Origin: Alphaproteobacteria bacterium
Lineage (GTDB): Bacteria > Pseudomonadota > Alphaproteobacteria > Paracaedibacterales > CAIULA01
Assembly: GCA_947475175.1 (NCBI GenBank)
Contig: CANJLN010000009.1
Coordinates: 1-36,303 of the forward strand
Reading direction: 5' to 3'
Length of the DNA: 36,303 nucleotides
Position 1 is the stretch's first letter. Each line of letters begins with the position of its first letter. Below the pieces are notes generated by a model, which was not told the DNA's origin, did not search any database, and was given only the letters and a program-made list of their open reading frames with translations. Positions 8,367 through 17,277 of the stretch are shown in pieces. Both the position numbers and the translations under genes were made by a program.

Positions 8367-8876
8367 CTATTTTTCAAGCTCCTTGCCGAACCCTTTTTCA
8401 GCCAGCCATTGCCAATCAAAATGAGGACCTGGATCGCGTTTGCGATCAGGTGCGATATCGTCATGCCCCACAATATTAGAAGGGTCGATGTTGTATTTGG
8501 TCGTTAAAACTTTTAATAGCTGAACCAAGGACTCCATCAGTGGCAAAGGATATGGATCCCAGACGTTATGTTTTAAAAAATATTCATAACCCTCGTTTTG
8601 TAATTCAATGCCAATTGAGAAATGATTGACATTGTCCCTCCCCTTCCACTGACTAACGCCAGCATGCCAAGCGCGCTTTTCATCAGCTACCAATTGGTAA
8701 ATCGTGCCATCAATGTCGACCAGGTAATGCGTACTAACTTCTGCCTTTGGATCACAAAGACGCTTCAGCGAAAGGTCAGCCGTTTCCATGTCCGTATAGT
8801 GAAGAACGATTGTCTCAATTACAGTCTCTTTAGGGCGTTCATTAAAGTTGGGAGATGGATAAGGGATAAGGTGCAT
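8367..8876 (-). CDS. ampD: N-acetylmuramoyl-L-alanine amidase, AmpD family
   Basis: A zinc amidase that cleaves the bond between N-acetylmuramic acid and L-alanine. The residues match AmpD: zinc ligands His26 (VLHYTDM), His138 and Asp148 (GHDDIAPDRKRDPG), catalytic Glu91 (GIELQNEG) and Lys146. Also present are THYLVDIDGTIYQLV and RAWHAG. At 169 residues with no signal peptide, it should act in the cytoplasm on recycled anhydromuropeptides. Sequence alone does not separate AmpD from AmiD-like members, but the missing signal favours AmpD. It follows the gspE-like gene by 19 bp. Confidence 0.9.
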   Translation of the reverse strand: MHLIPYPSPNFNERPKETVIETIVLHYTDMETADLSLKRLCDPKAEVSTHYLVDIDGTIYQLVADEKRAWHAGVSQWKGRDNVNHFSIGIELQNEGYEYFLKHNVWDPYPLPLMESLVQLLKVLTTKYNIDPSNIVGHDDIAPDRKRDPGPHFDWQWLAEKGFGKELEK

Positions 8877-8895
8877 TGGTTGCTTTGATTCAAAA

Positions 8896-10455
8896 TTAAC
8901 CTAATACCCGTTTTATCTCAGCTTGACTGATAAGACCAGTGGTCAATTTAAACGCAGCATCATCTTTCATGATCTTATAGTTATGCTCTAGGGCATATTG
9001 CTTTAATTCTGTCCGATTACCACCGCGTGCCACAATTTTATCAATATCTTCATTAAAAGGAAGAATTTCAGAAAGTACAATACGCCCCTTTAAACCCAAT
9101 TGATCACATTTAACACAGCCATCTCCTTGGCATTCCGAGCAAATCTTTCGAACCAAACGCTGAGACACAGAGCAAATAACATGCCCTGATAAAAGATTCG
9201 GATGTATCCCTAAATCGATTAATCTTGATGGCACTCCAAAACTATCACTTGTATGGAGTGTAGCGATGACCAAATGTCCCGTCATAGCTGATCTAAGGGC
9301 CATTTTAGCAGTCGCTTCATCTCTGATTTCACCAATAAAAATGACGTCAGGATCTTGCCTGAGGATTGATCTAACCCCATCTGAAAAACTAACGACACCG
9401 CCCTCTTTAATTTCTGTTTGACGGATTCCCGGCAATTGATATTCAACAGGCTCTTCTAAAGTCATGATGTTTCGAGTTTCACTGTTCATTTGCGAGAAAA
9501 GCGCATAAAGAGTTGTTGTCTTTCCAGAGCCTGTAGGGCCACTAACGATAATCATACCTTGTGGAAGTTCCGATACCTTTTTTAAATACTCAATTTGCTC
9601 AGGCACAAACCCTAAATCATTCAAACTTAAAAGTGATTTATCCTTATCCAAAAGACGCGTAACGATATTCTCTCCGTAAACTGTAGGGTGAGAAGACATT
9701 CTAAAGTCAACTTCATGCCCTGCAATTTGTCTCGTAAAGCGACCATTTTGTGGCCGTCTTGATTCTGAAATATCCATTCCACTCATCACTTTTAATCGAA
9801 CACTCAAGGTCGGCCACATAGTTTTGTGTAACGTTTGCAATGTCTTTAAAATCCCATCCAAACGATAACGAATACGAACAACCTGTTTTTCTGGTTGAAA
9901 ATGAATATCTGATGCACCAGCTTTGACAGCATGCGCTAGAATTGAGTCGACCAACTCAATTACAGAATCATCTATTTTTTCTGTTGGAAAATGAATAAGA
10001 GAAAACTCTTTGCTTTGATTGATATAAGATTCAATCGCTTGTGAATCTGCATGGTAAAACTGAACCTGAGGAATATCATGAGCCTCAAATAAGTTCTGTT
10101 TTAAACGATCAACCAATAGAATATTTTCAGGGTCAGCCATGGCAACACACAATACATTGCCACGCCAGCCAAAAGCAACAGCTCCGAGATCCATCCAAAT
10201 TTCTAAAGAAAGAAGACTCAAAGCCTTTTGATCAAGAGTGATACTTTTTAAATCAACAACAGGCAAGCCAGTGACTAAGGACAAAGCATTTTGAAGAAGG
10301 GATGGGCTAATTAATTTAAGATCCAAAAGAATCTCTGCCAGCATTTTCGGATGACGTCGCTGTTCTTCTAAGGCAACATTCAATTGATCAACAGTTAATA
10401 GTTCCTGCTGAATCAAGATATCTTTCAAGGATTTATGTGGGGAAGTCGCTACCAT
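8896..10455 (-). CDS. gspE: type II secretion / type IV pilus assembly ATPase (GspE/PilB family)
   Basis: A cytoplasmic hexameric ATPase that powers pseudopilus or pilus assembly. Order of parts: an N-terminal MshEN/GspE-N domain (about 10-140), Walker A GPTGSGKT (306-313), the Asp box around LEEPVEYQ (334-340), Walker B DPDVIFIGEIRD (369-380), a His box TGHLVIATLHTSD (392-404) and a zinc-binding Cys tetrad C439-x2-C-x4-C-x2-C450. The length of 519 is normal. None of its usual partners (gspD, F, G, L or pilC, M-Q) is adjacent, so GspE cannot be told from PilB. Confidence 0.9.
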   Translation of the reverse strand: MVATSPHKSLKDILIQQELLTVDQLNVALEEQRRHPKMLAEILLDLKLISPSLLQNALSLVTGLPVVDLKSITLDQKALSLLSLEIWMDLGAVAFGWRGNVLCVAMADPENILLVDRLKQNLFEAHDIPQVQFYHADSQAIESYINQSKEFSLIHFPTEKIDDSVIELVDSILAHAVKAGASDIHFQPEKQVVRIRYRLDGILKTLQTLHKTMWPTLSVRLKVMSGMDISESRRPQNGRFTRQIAGHEVDFRMSSHPTVYGENIVTRLLDKDKSLLSLNDLGFVPEQIEYLKKVSELPQGMIIVSGPTGSGKTTTLYALFSQMNSETRNIMTLEEPVEYQLPGIRQTEIKEGGVVSFSDGVRSILRQDPDVIFIGEIRDEATAKMALRSAMTGHLVIATLHTSDSFGVPSRLIDLGIHPNLLSGHVICSVSQRLVRKICSECQGDGCVKCDQLGLKGRIVLSEILPFNEDIDKIVARGGNRTELKQYALEHNYKIMKDDAAFKLTTGLISQAEIKRVLG

Positions 10456-10529
10456 GTAATATTTTGCTCAACAGGCCTTTAAAAAAACGATAAGGTGAAA
10501 TCTATTAAAAATTCGTTAGCAAAAGAAAA

Positions 10530-11342
10530 ATGATTGTAAAAGCTGGCCTATATATTGTGGCAACTCCAATTGGAAATTTGGAGGATATTACCTTAAGGGC
10601 TCTGAATGTCTTGAAAGAGTGTGACACCATTATTTGTGAAGACAGTCGTGTGAGCCGAAAACTATTGAATGCTTATGGAATTGAAAAACCCTTGTTGGTT
10701 TACCACGATCACAACGCAGATCAAATGCGACCTAAAATCATCCTCAAACTTGAAAGCCAAGAAAAAATGGCTTTTATCACTGATGCGGGGATGCCCTTGA
10801 TTTCCGATCCTGGTTATAAATTAGTTAGAGATTGTCGTACGCAGAATCTTTATGTAACCGTTATCCCAGGAGCATCTGCCGTTTTGGCAGGATTAGTGTT
10901 ATCTGCCATGCCGAGTGATCGATTTTCTTTTTGTGGATTTGCCAATTCTAGTCAGTTTGAAGAATTAAAATCCACAAATGGTACTTTGATTTTTTTTGAA
11001 TCTTCGCCACGTCTTGTTAAAACTTTAGAGGCAATGTCTAAAATATTTTTAGACCGCTCTGTTTCTGTTGTGCGTGAAATTACTAAAATGTTTGAAGAGA
11101 CAAAAACGGGTTCATTTGAAAACGTCATTCAATATTATAATGAGCATCCTCCTAGAGGAGAGATTGTCATTGTTCTAAGTCCCCCTAAAATCTTAGAGGC
11201 AACGGATGACAAAATTGACGCCCTATTAATAAAGTTATTGGAAGAAATGTCTTTAAAAGATGCAAGCGAAATGGTTGCAACAACTTTGGGGTTACCTCGA
11301 AAAAAGGTGTATCAAAGAGCGTTGGGATTAAAACACGGATAA
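10530..11342 (+). CDS. rsmI: 16S rRNA (cytidine1402-2'-O)-methyltransferase
   Basis: It methylates the 2'-O of C1402 in the decoding centre of 16S rRNA using SAM. The tetrapyrrole-methylase-type fold shows GLYIVATPIGNLEDITLRAL (6-25), the ICEDSRVSRKLL segment, TDAGMPLISDPGYKLV and PGASAVLAGLVLSAMPSDRF. The length of 270 is typical. It is divergent from the gspE-like gene across 74 bp and ends 2 bp from potI, so no terminator fits between them. Confidence 0.96.
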   Translation: MIVKAGLYIVATPIGNLEDITLRALNVLKECDTIICEDSRVSRKLLNAYGIEKPLLVYHDHNADQMRPKIILKLESQEKMAFITDAGMPLISDPGYKLVRDCRTQNLYVTVIPGASAVLAGLVLSAMPSDRFSFCGFANSSQFEELKSTNGTLIFFESSPRLVKTLEAMSKIFLDRSVSVVREITKMFEETKTGSFENVIQYYNEHPPRGEIVIVLSPPKILEATDDKIDALLIKLLEEMSLKDASEMVATTLGLPRKKVYQRALGLKHG

Positions 11343-11344
11343 CC

Positions 11345-12145
11345 TTACGCCTTCTTCTTTCTCATCATGATAATCCCAGCAATGGTGACACCCACGCTCA
11401 CAATCCCAACAATGATGGTCGCTAAAGCGTTAATTTCTGGGGTAATACCCAGACGCAGGCTTGAGAAAATAAGAATGGGTAGAGTTGTCGCTCCTGGTCC
11501 CGACAAGAAACTGGCAATCACAACATCATCTAACGACAAAGCAAAAGCCAATAGCCACCCAGCCAATAGTGAGGGAGCAATCAGGGGAAGTGTGATCCAA
11601 AAGAACACCTTAACTGGTCGTGCCCCCAAATCTTGAGCTGCTTCCTCCAAAGACTGCTCAAAATCTTGCAATCTTGCTTGCACAATCAAATACACATACG
11701 CCATAGCTAAGGTGATGTGAGCAATTGTTACCGTCATCATCCCCCGTTCAGATGGCCAACCAATAAGTCTTTCAAAACTCACAAACATTAATAGTAATGC
11801 CAAACCAGTGACTACTTCAGGCATAACCAAGGGAGCTGAAATCATCCCACTAAAAAGCGTACGTCCTCTAAAAGAACCAAACCTAACCATTGATACGGCA
11901 GCAAGTGTTCCTAAAATAACCGCTCCAGTCGCTGTCATGGATGCTATTTGAAAACTTGTTAAAACGGCTGCAATCAAATCTTCATTTTCAAACAAACGAT
12001 GATACCATTTGGTTGAGAATCCAGTCCAAACTCCAGGCAAACGTGACTCGTTAAATGAGAATAGGATTAGGAAAAATATGGGTAGATACAAAAAAACATA
12101 CCCTGCAATGAGAGCAGCCGTTCCTGAATAAGAAGCGCGTCTCAT
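11345..12145 (-). CDS. potI: polyamine ABC transporter permease
   Basis: The second inner-membrane permease of a spermidine/putrescine importer. About six membrane segments are visible, together with the EAA loop EEAAQDLGARPVKVFFWITL that docks on the ATPase. I chose the ATG at 12145: it forms an ATGA overlap with the potH stop and has GGAGG a few bases upstream. The frame extends further back, but that part overlaps potH and is not permease-like. The product is 266 residues. It is the last gene of the tauE-potF-potG-potH-potI run. PotC would be an equally fair symbol. Confidence 0.92.
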   Translation of the reverse strand: MRRASYSGTAALIAGYVFLYLPIFFLILFSFNESRLPGVWTGFSTKWYHRLFENEDLIAAVLTSFQIASMTATGAVILGTLAAVSMVRFGSFRGRTLFSGMISAPLVMPEVVTGLALLLMFVSFERLIGWPSERGMMTVTIAHITLAMAYVYLIVQARLQDFEQSLEEAAQDLGARPVKVFFWITLPLIAPSLLAGWLLAFALSLDDVVIASFLSGPGATTLPILIFSSLRLGITPEINALATIIVGIVSVGVTIAGIIMMRKKKA

Positions 12146-13098
12146 AATTCCTCCATAGCTTGGATTTGTTTTTTCTGAAAGTACATAATAGGAGCCACAA
12201 AAATTAAAACGATCGCAACAGCTAAAGCACACGCCAGCGGCCAATCACGATTGTTGAAAAATTCCCACCATAAAGCACGGCCAATCATCAATGTATCTGG
12301 TCCGCCCAAAATTTCTGGTATGACAAACTCACCAATAGCTGGAATAAACACCAAAACACATCCAGCGATAATACCTGACATCGATAAAGGAACAGTTATT
12401 TTCCAAAAAACACGCCAGGGTGTACACCCCAAATCAAAAGCTGCTTCGGTGTAAACAGGATCAAGTTTTTCTAAGGTCGAATAAATAGGTAAAATCATAA
12501 ACGGTAGATAACAATAAATAATCCCAAGACTAACAGCATAAGAATTATCCAAAAGCTGCAGAGGTGCTGATATAAAACCAATCTTCAGCAAAAGACCATT
12601 AATAAGGCCTTGCGTGCTTAGCAAACTCATCCATGCATAAACACGAATCAAGAACGACGTCCAAAAAGGTAAAACAACCAACAATAATAAAATCGTCCTC
12701 CACTTTTCATTTGCTCGACTGATGCCATATGCCATCATGTAACCCAAAATTAAACAGAAAAAAGTCGAAGAACCAGCTATTTTCAAAGAAGATATAAATG
12801 CTTCCCTGTAAAACGAATCCTCTAGTAAAGAAACATAATTGGTGAAATTAAACTGCATCTTTAAAAGATGATCGCTTGACCATTCAAAGATGGATGAAAA
12901 AGGGGGGATTCCTATTTGAGCGCTTGAAAAACTGATTTTAACGATCAGAATAAAAGGTACTAAAAAGAAAAGAAAAAGCCACGCATAAGGGGCAAAAACA
13001 ACACCCCAATATTGAGCTTGTTTAGTCTTACTATATAAACTTTGAAGCTTCTCTTGCCCCTGCCTCCAAGAATAAGAGAAAAAGTCTATGGTCATCAT
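12142..13098 (-). CDS. potH: polyamine ABC transporter permease
   Basis: The first permease of the polyamine importer, 318 residues with about six membrane segments. The first, after a polar N-terminus, is WGVVFAPYAWLFLFFLVPFI. The EAA loop is TEAAFDLGCTPWRVFWKITVP. The start overlaps the potG stop as ATGA, and its own stop overlaps the potI start in the same way, implying translational coupling. PotB-type naming is also possible. Confidence 0.93.
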   Translation of the reverse strand: MMTIDFFSYSWRQGQEKLQSLYSKTKQAQYWGVVFAPYAWLFLFFLVPFILIVKISFSSAQIGIPPFSSIFEWSSDHLLKMQFNFTNYVSLLEDSFYREAFISSLKIAGSSTFFCLILGYMMAYGISRANEKWRTILLLLVVLPFWTSFLIRVYAWMSLLSTQGLINGLLLKIGFISAPLQLLDNSYAVSLGIIYCYLPFMILPIYSTLEKLDPVYTEAAFDLGCTPWRVFWKITVPLSMSGIIAGCVLVFIPAIGEFVIPEILGGPDTLMIGRALWWEFFNNRDWPLACALAVAIVLIFVAPIMYFQKKQIQAMEEL

Positions 13099-14234
13099 GT
13101 CGCAAGTACCACGCTATTTTCAGCACGCCAGAACAAGTAAACTTCGTCTTCCCACTTTATGTCCCGTTCTGATAAACGCAATAGATTAGGTAAAGCAGAT
13201 TGAACCACTTTGCCTGATTCAAGCTGAACATAATAAATGGACATATCTCCCAAATACGCAATGTCGCGCACCACCCCTTTTGTGCAATTCCGATTACTCT
13301 TTGGGGGGGTAGTCGAGATCATTGTTTTCTCTGGACGAATAGCAACAACCACTTGAGAGCCTATGGGCATTGCCCCTGCAGTTGCGTACAAAAAACAATT
13401 CGCTTCTTTTGATTCAACAAGAACATGATTCGGTTCGTCTTCGGTTACAATGCCTTCGAATATATTATTGCTACCGATAAACTCTGCCACATACCGCGAT
13501 GTTGGAAATTCGTAAACATCATGAGGAACACCAATTTGACGTATCCTCCCCTCTTCCATAACAGCCATTCGTGTCGACATGGTCATTGCTTCTTCTTGGT
13601 CATGAGTGACTAAAATAAAGGTAATGCCCACACGTTCTTGAATGTTAACCAATTCGAACTGCGTTTGTTCACGTAGTTTTTTATCAAGAGCGGCTAATGG
13701 TTCATCCAAAAGCAATAACTTTGGTTGTTTGACAAGACTTCGGACCAACGCTACTCGTTGACATTGCCCACCTGAAAGTTGATGTGGTTTGCGATTGGCA
13801 TAGGATAGCATTTGAACAAGCTCTAATCCTCCTTGCACCCGCTCATGAATCTCAGCTTTACTCAACTTTTCTTGCTTTAGTCCAAAGGCAATATTTTGAT
13901 AAACTGTCATATGGGGAAATAAGGCATAAGACTGAAACATCATGTTGACAGGTCGCTGATAAGCGGGCCAATGAGTTATGTCCAAACCGTCAATTAAAAT
14001 CCGTCCCGACGTTGGTTTTTCAAAGCCGGCCATCAACCGAAGAAGCGTTGTCTTTCCACATCCAGACCCACCCAACAAGGAAAAAAGCTCCCCTTTATAA
14101 ATAGACAAAGAAACATTACGCACGGCCTGCGTTGGTCCATAATTCTTACTGACATTTTCAATTTGGATATAAGGCTTAGCAGCAGGATCTTGCCAAGGCT
14201 CTAATTTACGCATGGGTTGAGTTAGTGGAGGCAT
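13095..14234 (-). CDS. potG: polyamine ABC transporter ATP-binding protein
   Basis: It supplies ATP hydrolysis for the polyamine importer. Walker A is GGSGCGKTT (55-63), the ABC signature LSGGQCQRV (153-161), Walker B LLLLDEPLAALD (173-184) and the switch His lies in LVTHD (about 208-212). A C-terminal TOBE-type regulatory domain follows (about 270-375), as in PotA/PotG. AGGA lies 7 nt before the ATG. It starts 18 bp after potF ends and overlaps potH by 4 nt. Confidence 0.95.
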   Translation of the reverse strand: MPPLTQPMRKLEPWQDPAAKPYIQIENVSKNYGPTQAVRNVSLSIYKGELFSLLGGSGCGKTTLLRLMAGFEKPTSGRILIDGLDITHWPAYQRPVNMMFQSYALFPHMTVYQNIAFGLKQEKLSKAEIHERVQGGLELVQMLSYANRKPHQLSGGQCQRVALVRSLVKQPKLLLLDEPLAALDKKLREQTQFELVNIQERVGITFILVTHDQEEAMTMSTRMAVMEEGRIRQIGVPHDVYEFPTSRYVAEFIGSNNIFEGIVTEDEPNHVLVESKEANCFLYATAGAMPIGSQVVVAIRPEKTMISTTPPKSNRNCTKGVVRDIAYLGDMSIYYVQLESGKVVQSALPNLLRLSERDIKWEDEVYLFWRAENSVVLAT

Positions 14235-14252
14235 TTCTTAATCCTAAAAATT

Positions 14253-15404
14253 CTAACGGTTCAAACGAACTTTGGACCAAGCCCGCGTCCTGAGTCTATC
14301 ATAATTCATACTTTTCTCATCTGTTTGAGGTTTATCCAAATAAAGTTTTTTCATGACTTCTTTTGATGGGAAAACACTTGGATTAGCGCGAATGCGAGCA
14401 TCAACTAACTTATAACTCTCATGAACAGCTGTTGGAATATTGGTGTGATTGGTGATCTTTGCACTAACCTCTGGTCGTAACAAAAAGTTGATAAAAAGAT
14501 GAGCATTTTTGGGATGGGGGGCGCCAACGGGAATCGCAACACAATCAATCCACAAAGTCGTTCCTTCTTTTGGAATGACATACTTAATATTACGCCCAAC
14601 TTCTTTGGCTTCTTCTTCTGCTTGCTGCGCTTCTCCTGACCAGGCTTGAGCAATGCAAACATCACCCATCACAAGATCATTGATGAACCGTCCAGAAGTA
14701 AAACGCTTGATATAAGGTCTAAGCTTTAATAAATGATGACAGGCTTCCTCAAGATCGCTCTCAATCACACTATCTCTAGATTTTCCAAGATAGTTTTGAA
14801 TCAATGGAATGACATCAACACCTTCTTCCAAGAAACTAATACCATGCGGAGCCAATTTTTTTAAGTTCTCAGGATTAAACAAAAGATCATAACTGTCTTG
14901 AGGTACACCCGGCAAAAGGGCATTCATCTTATCAACATCAAATGCAATTCCAAGTGTTCCCCAATAATAGGGAAGAGCATATTTTAGCTCAGAATCAACA
15001 AGACGCATTTGCATTTCAATAAATGGATCCAATTGATTCAGATTTGTGAGTAATGATTTATTTAAAGGTTGATAGATTCCAACAGCAATTTGCCGAGCAA
15101 CATAGGGACTGGCAGAGGGAAAAACAATATCATACCCTGAATTGCTCGCAAGAAGCTTTGCCTCTAAAATTTCATTGTTATCATAGAGGTCATAGCGGAC
15201 ACGAATACCTGTTTCTTTTTCGAACTGCTGTATAACCTCACGGGGCAACATTCCATACCAATCGTAGATATTAACACAAGCTTCTTCTTGCTTGTTTTTG
15301 CTAGGCTTTAAAAGAAACCATCCAACAAGTATGGAGAAGACAAAGATGAGCAAATAACGAGAGATTAAACGTATTTGTGCTGCTATTTTAGGGTCTATCT
15401 TCAC
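14253..15404 (-). CDS. potF: periplasmic polyamine-binding protein
   Basis: It captures putrescine or spermidine for the importer encoded downstream. It has the family opening VNIYDWYGMLPREVIQQFEKETGIRV, the DIVFPSASPYVARQ segment and AQAWSGEAQQA, as in PotD/PotF. The 383-residue protein starts with one hydrophobic segment (about 17-37) and has no obvious lipobox. A classical signal-peptidase site is also not clear, so it may stay membrane-anchored. Which polyamine it prefers cannot be read here. It starts 5 nt after the TauE-like gene ends. Confidence 0.93.
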   Translation of the reverse strand: MKIDPKIAAQIRLISRYLLIFVFSILVGWFLLKPSKNKQEEACVNIYDWYGMLPREVIQQFEKETGIRVRYDLYDNNEILEAKLLASNSGYDIVFPSASPYVARQIAVGIYQPLNKSLLTNLNQLDPFIEMQMRLVDSELKYALPYYWGTLGIAFDVDKMNALLPGVPQDSYDLLFNPENLKKLAPHGISFLEEGVDVIPLIQNYLGKSRDSVIESDLEEACHHLLKLRPYIKRFTSGRFINDLVMGDVCIAQAWSGEAQQAEEEAKEVGRNIKYVIPKEGTTLWIDCVAIPVGAPHPKNAHLFINFLLRPEVSAKITNHTNIPTAVHESYKLVDARIRANPSVFPSKEVMKKLYLDKPQTDEKSMNYDRLRTRAWSKVRLNR

Positions 15405-15409
15405 AAGAT

Positions 15410-16489
15410 TTATGCCTGATGACGTTCGGTAACGGTTAAAAACCGATCCAAAAGTTGTTCGATTAAAATAGCTGCCACGATAACACTAAACACGCATATC
15501 AAAACGTAACTAAAGAGGGAATGATTAATCCACCCAGTAAACAAAGATGAAAACCAATGTGAAGCAGTATTTGAAAGAAGTGTGTCGGTCACTATTTGGC
15601 TTGCTTCCATCTGCGGTTTAAAGAGATCATACGTAAATTTTGATCCTATCAATAATATAACAAAACCACCCAGTAAACCCAAATAAGGACGCGGCAGTGC
15701 GTAACTTGCTCTGACACCAATTTGAGAACCAATCGTACTTCCAATCAAAAGTAACGCTACTAAAACAATATCGCAAGGTTCACTTTTAAAGCCATGCACC
15801 AAAGCCACAACTGTTGTGATAGCAAATCCCGCCAACAAGGTCGTCCCAGCTACAACTGGACTTGTGCGCCCAATCAAATAAGCAACAATAGGCATCATAA
15901 ACAAACTGTTACCACCACCCAACGTTGACGTTAAAACGCCCGTCATTACGCCAACACCTATCGGCACCAAAATACTCATCTCTGTTCGGGAACGCATAAA
16001 AATACGGTGCCATGGAAAGTAAATCATCCAATGACGCATCATAACGGCTTTTGGATGGGCATTTTTTCTACTTAAGGCCTTGATATTTTGGATAATAAAA
16101 GAGATGCCAAGACCACCTAAGACTATCACGTAAATAACGGCCATTTTAGTATAAATAGCCCCATCAGAAGGTATCGAATCCAAAAGGAGCATTTCAATAG
16201 CGGCCCCGATCATGCCACCAGCAAATAAATAGCCCGCCAAACCAAAGTCTACGTCTCTGCGTCTCCAATACCCTAAAAATCCAATTAAGTTGGTTCCAAT
16301 GGCATTATTTAATTGAGTTGAAACTGCGAAAAAGGGCTGCACGCCAATCATCATAAGAGCTGGTGTAATAATGACGCCGCTGCCAATTCCGAGCATACCA
16401 GAAGCAAACCCACCCATAAGCCCTAACCCAAGGACGACAAAGGGGTTTAAATCAATACCAGCAATCGGAAAGAAAACATCCAAACTCAT
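15410..16489 (-). CDS. TauE/SafE family membrane exporter
   Basis: A 359-residue membrane protein with about eight segments. Each half carries a related glycine-rich motif: GFASGMLGIGSGVIITPALMM near residues 27-47 and TGVLTSTLGGGNSLFMMPIV in the second half. The family exports sulfite, sulfoacetate or similar organic anions, but the substrate cannot be inferred. It ends 5 nt before potF begins, so it is likely co-transcribed with the polyamine importer, a pairing with no obvious reason. No strong ribosome-binding site is seen. Confidence 0.88.
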   Translation of the reverse strand: MSLDVFFPIAGIDLNPFVVLGLGLMGGFASGMLGIGSGVIITPALMMIGVQPFFAVSTQLNNAIGTNLIGFLGYWRRRDVDFGLAGYLFAGGMIGAAIEMLLLDSIPSDGAIYTKMAVIYVIVLGGLGISFIIQNIKALSRKNAHPKAVMMRHWMIYFPWHRIFMRSRTEMSILVPIGVGVMTGVLTSTLGGGNSLFMMPIVAYLIGRTSPVVAGTTLLAGFAITTVVALVHGFKSEPCDIVLVALLLIGSTIGSQIGVRASYALPRPYLGLLGGFVILLIGSKFTYDLFKPQMEASQIVTDTLLSNTASHWFSSLFTGWINHSLFSYVLICVFSVIVAAILIEQLLDRFLTVTERHQA

Positions 16490-16588
16490 GAGAACAGTAT
16501 GCTCTGTTTTTAAGCAAAAGTCACGTGCGATGAACCCGAACAGTACACATTTCGAGATTTATTAAATTGATTTTTTATGAATTATAAA

Positions 16589-16616
16589 GTAAACTAGTCT
16601 CATTAAACTAGTTTAA
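16589..16616 (+). promoter_or_regulatory. palindromic operator of the toxin-antitoxin operon
   Basis: TTAAACTAGTTTAA (16603-16616) is a perfect 14-bp palindrome just before the antitoxin gene. A partial copy with the same ACTAGT core (TAAACTAGT, 16590-16598) lies with its centre 14 bp upstream. Phd/YefM antitoxins usually repress their own promoter through such paired palindromes. The palindrome abuts the AAGGA ribosome-binding site (about 16615-16619), so a bound antitoxin would cover the promoter region. Confidence 0.75.
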
Positions 16617-16626
16617 GGAAAATATC

Positions 16627-16869
16627 ATGCAAACTATCGGAATGTTCGAAGCAAAAACACATTTGCCCGAAGTTGTTAGAAATGTGCAAAAAGGAGAAAG
16701 ATATATTCTCACGAATCGTAACCACGAAGTTGCGGTCATCATGTCCATTGAAGATTATAACAAAAACATAGGTTCTTTTTCTTACGATAAACTAAGAAAA
16801 ATATTTAAAGAAAATCCTTTTATTAGCAGAGAGGAAATTCTAGGCATGCGCGATGAAGGCCGCAAGTAA
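16627..16869 (+). CDS. antitoxin, Phd/YefM family
   Basis: An 80-residue antitoxin. Residues 1-50 match the Phd/YefM DNA-binding and dimerisation fold: TIGMFEAKTHLPEVVRNVQKGERYILTNRNHEVAVIMSIEDY. The charged C-terminal part (about 52-80) probably wraps the toxin. AAGGA lies about 7 nt before the ATG. Its TAA stop shares one base with the toxin ATG (TAATG), so translation is coupled. A palindromic operator precedes it. Confidence 0.92.
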   Translation: MQTIGMFEAKTHLPEVVRNVQKGERYILTNRNHEVAVIMSIEDYNKNIGSFSYDKLRKIFKENPFISREEILGMRDEGRK

Positions 16870-17273
16870 TGGATGTTTGCGTTGTTGATTGCTCGTTTTT
16901 CATCTCTTCTTTTCTGCCTGATGAAGAAAACAAAGATCTTGATTTTTTCGAATACTCTGTACACGTTCCATCAATCTTTCTCTTAGAATGCCTAAATGTC
17001 TTAGGAGTTTCTCTAAAAAAACGGCGATTAACCAAAGAACAATACAGCGAATATGTTTTTTCTTTTAAGGATTTACCCTTCATTGTCGACCACTTTTCAT
17101 CCACTCAAGAATCATTACAAAGCATATCTCGCCTTGCTCAGAAATACGATCTCACAAGCTATGACGCAAGTTATCTGGAGCTTGCATTACGCCTTAAGTC
17201 ACCAATAGGGACATTTGATAAGAAAATAATAGAGGCTTGTAAACATGAAAAAATTAGGGTTCTGTCTTTGTAA
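16869..17273 (+). CDS. PIN-domain toxin (VapC-like ribonuclease)
   Basis: A 134-residue PIN-domain protein, probably an RNA-cleaving toxin neutralised by the upstream Phd-like antitoxin. All four acidic metal-binding positions are present: Asp7 (VVDCS), Glu40 (LLECLN), Asp99 (SYDASYLELAL) and Asp117 (GTFDKK), so the active site looks intact. The length is typical of VapC. It ends 4 bp from the convergent DUF3501 gene. The target RNA is unknown. Confidence 0.9.
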   Translation: MDVCVVDCSFFISSFLPDEENKDLDFFEYSVHVPSIFLLECLNVLGVSLKKRRLTKEQYSEYVFSFKDLPFIVDHFSSTQESLQSISRLAQKYDLTSYDASYLELALRLKSPIGTFDKKIIEACKHEKIRVLSL

Positions 17274-17277
17274 AAAA

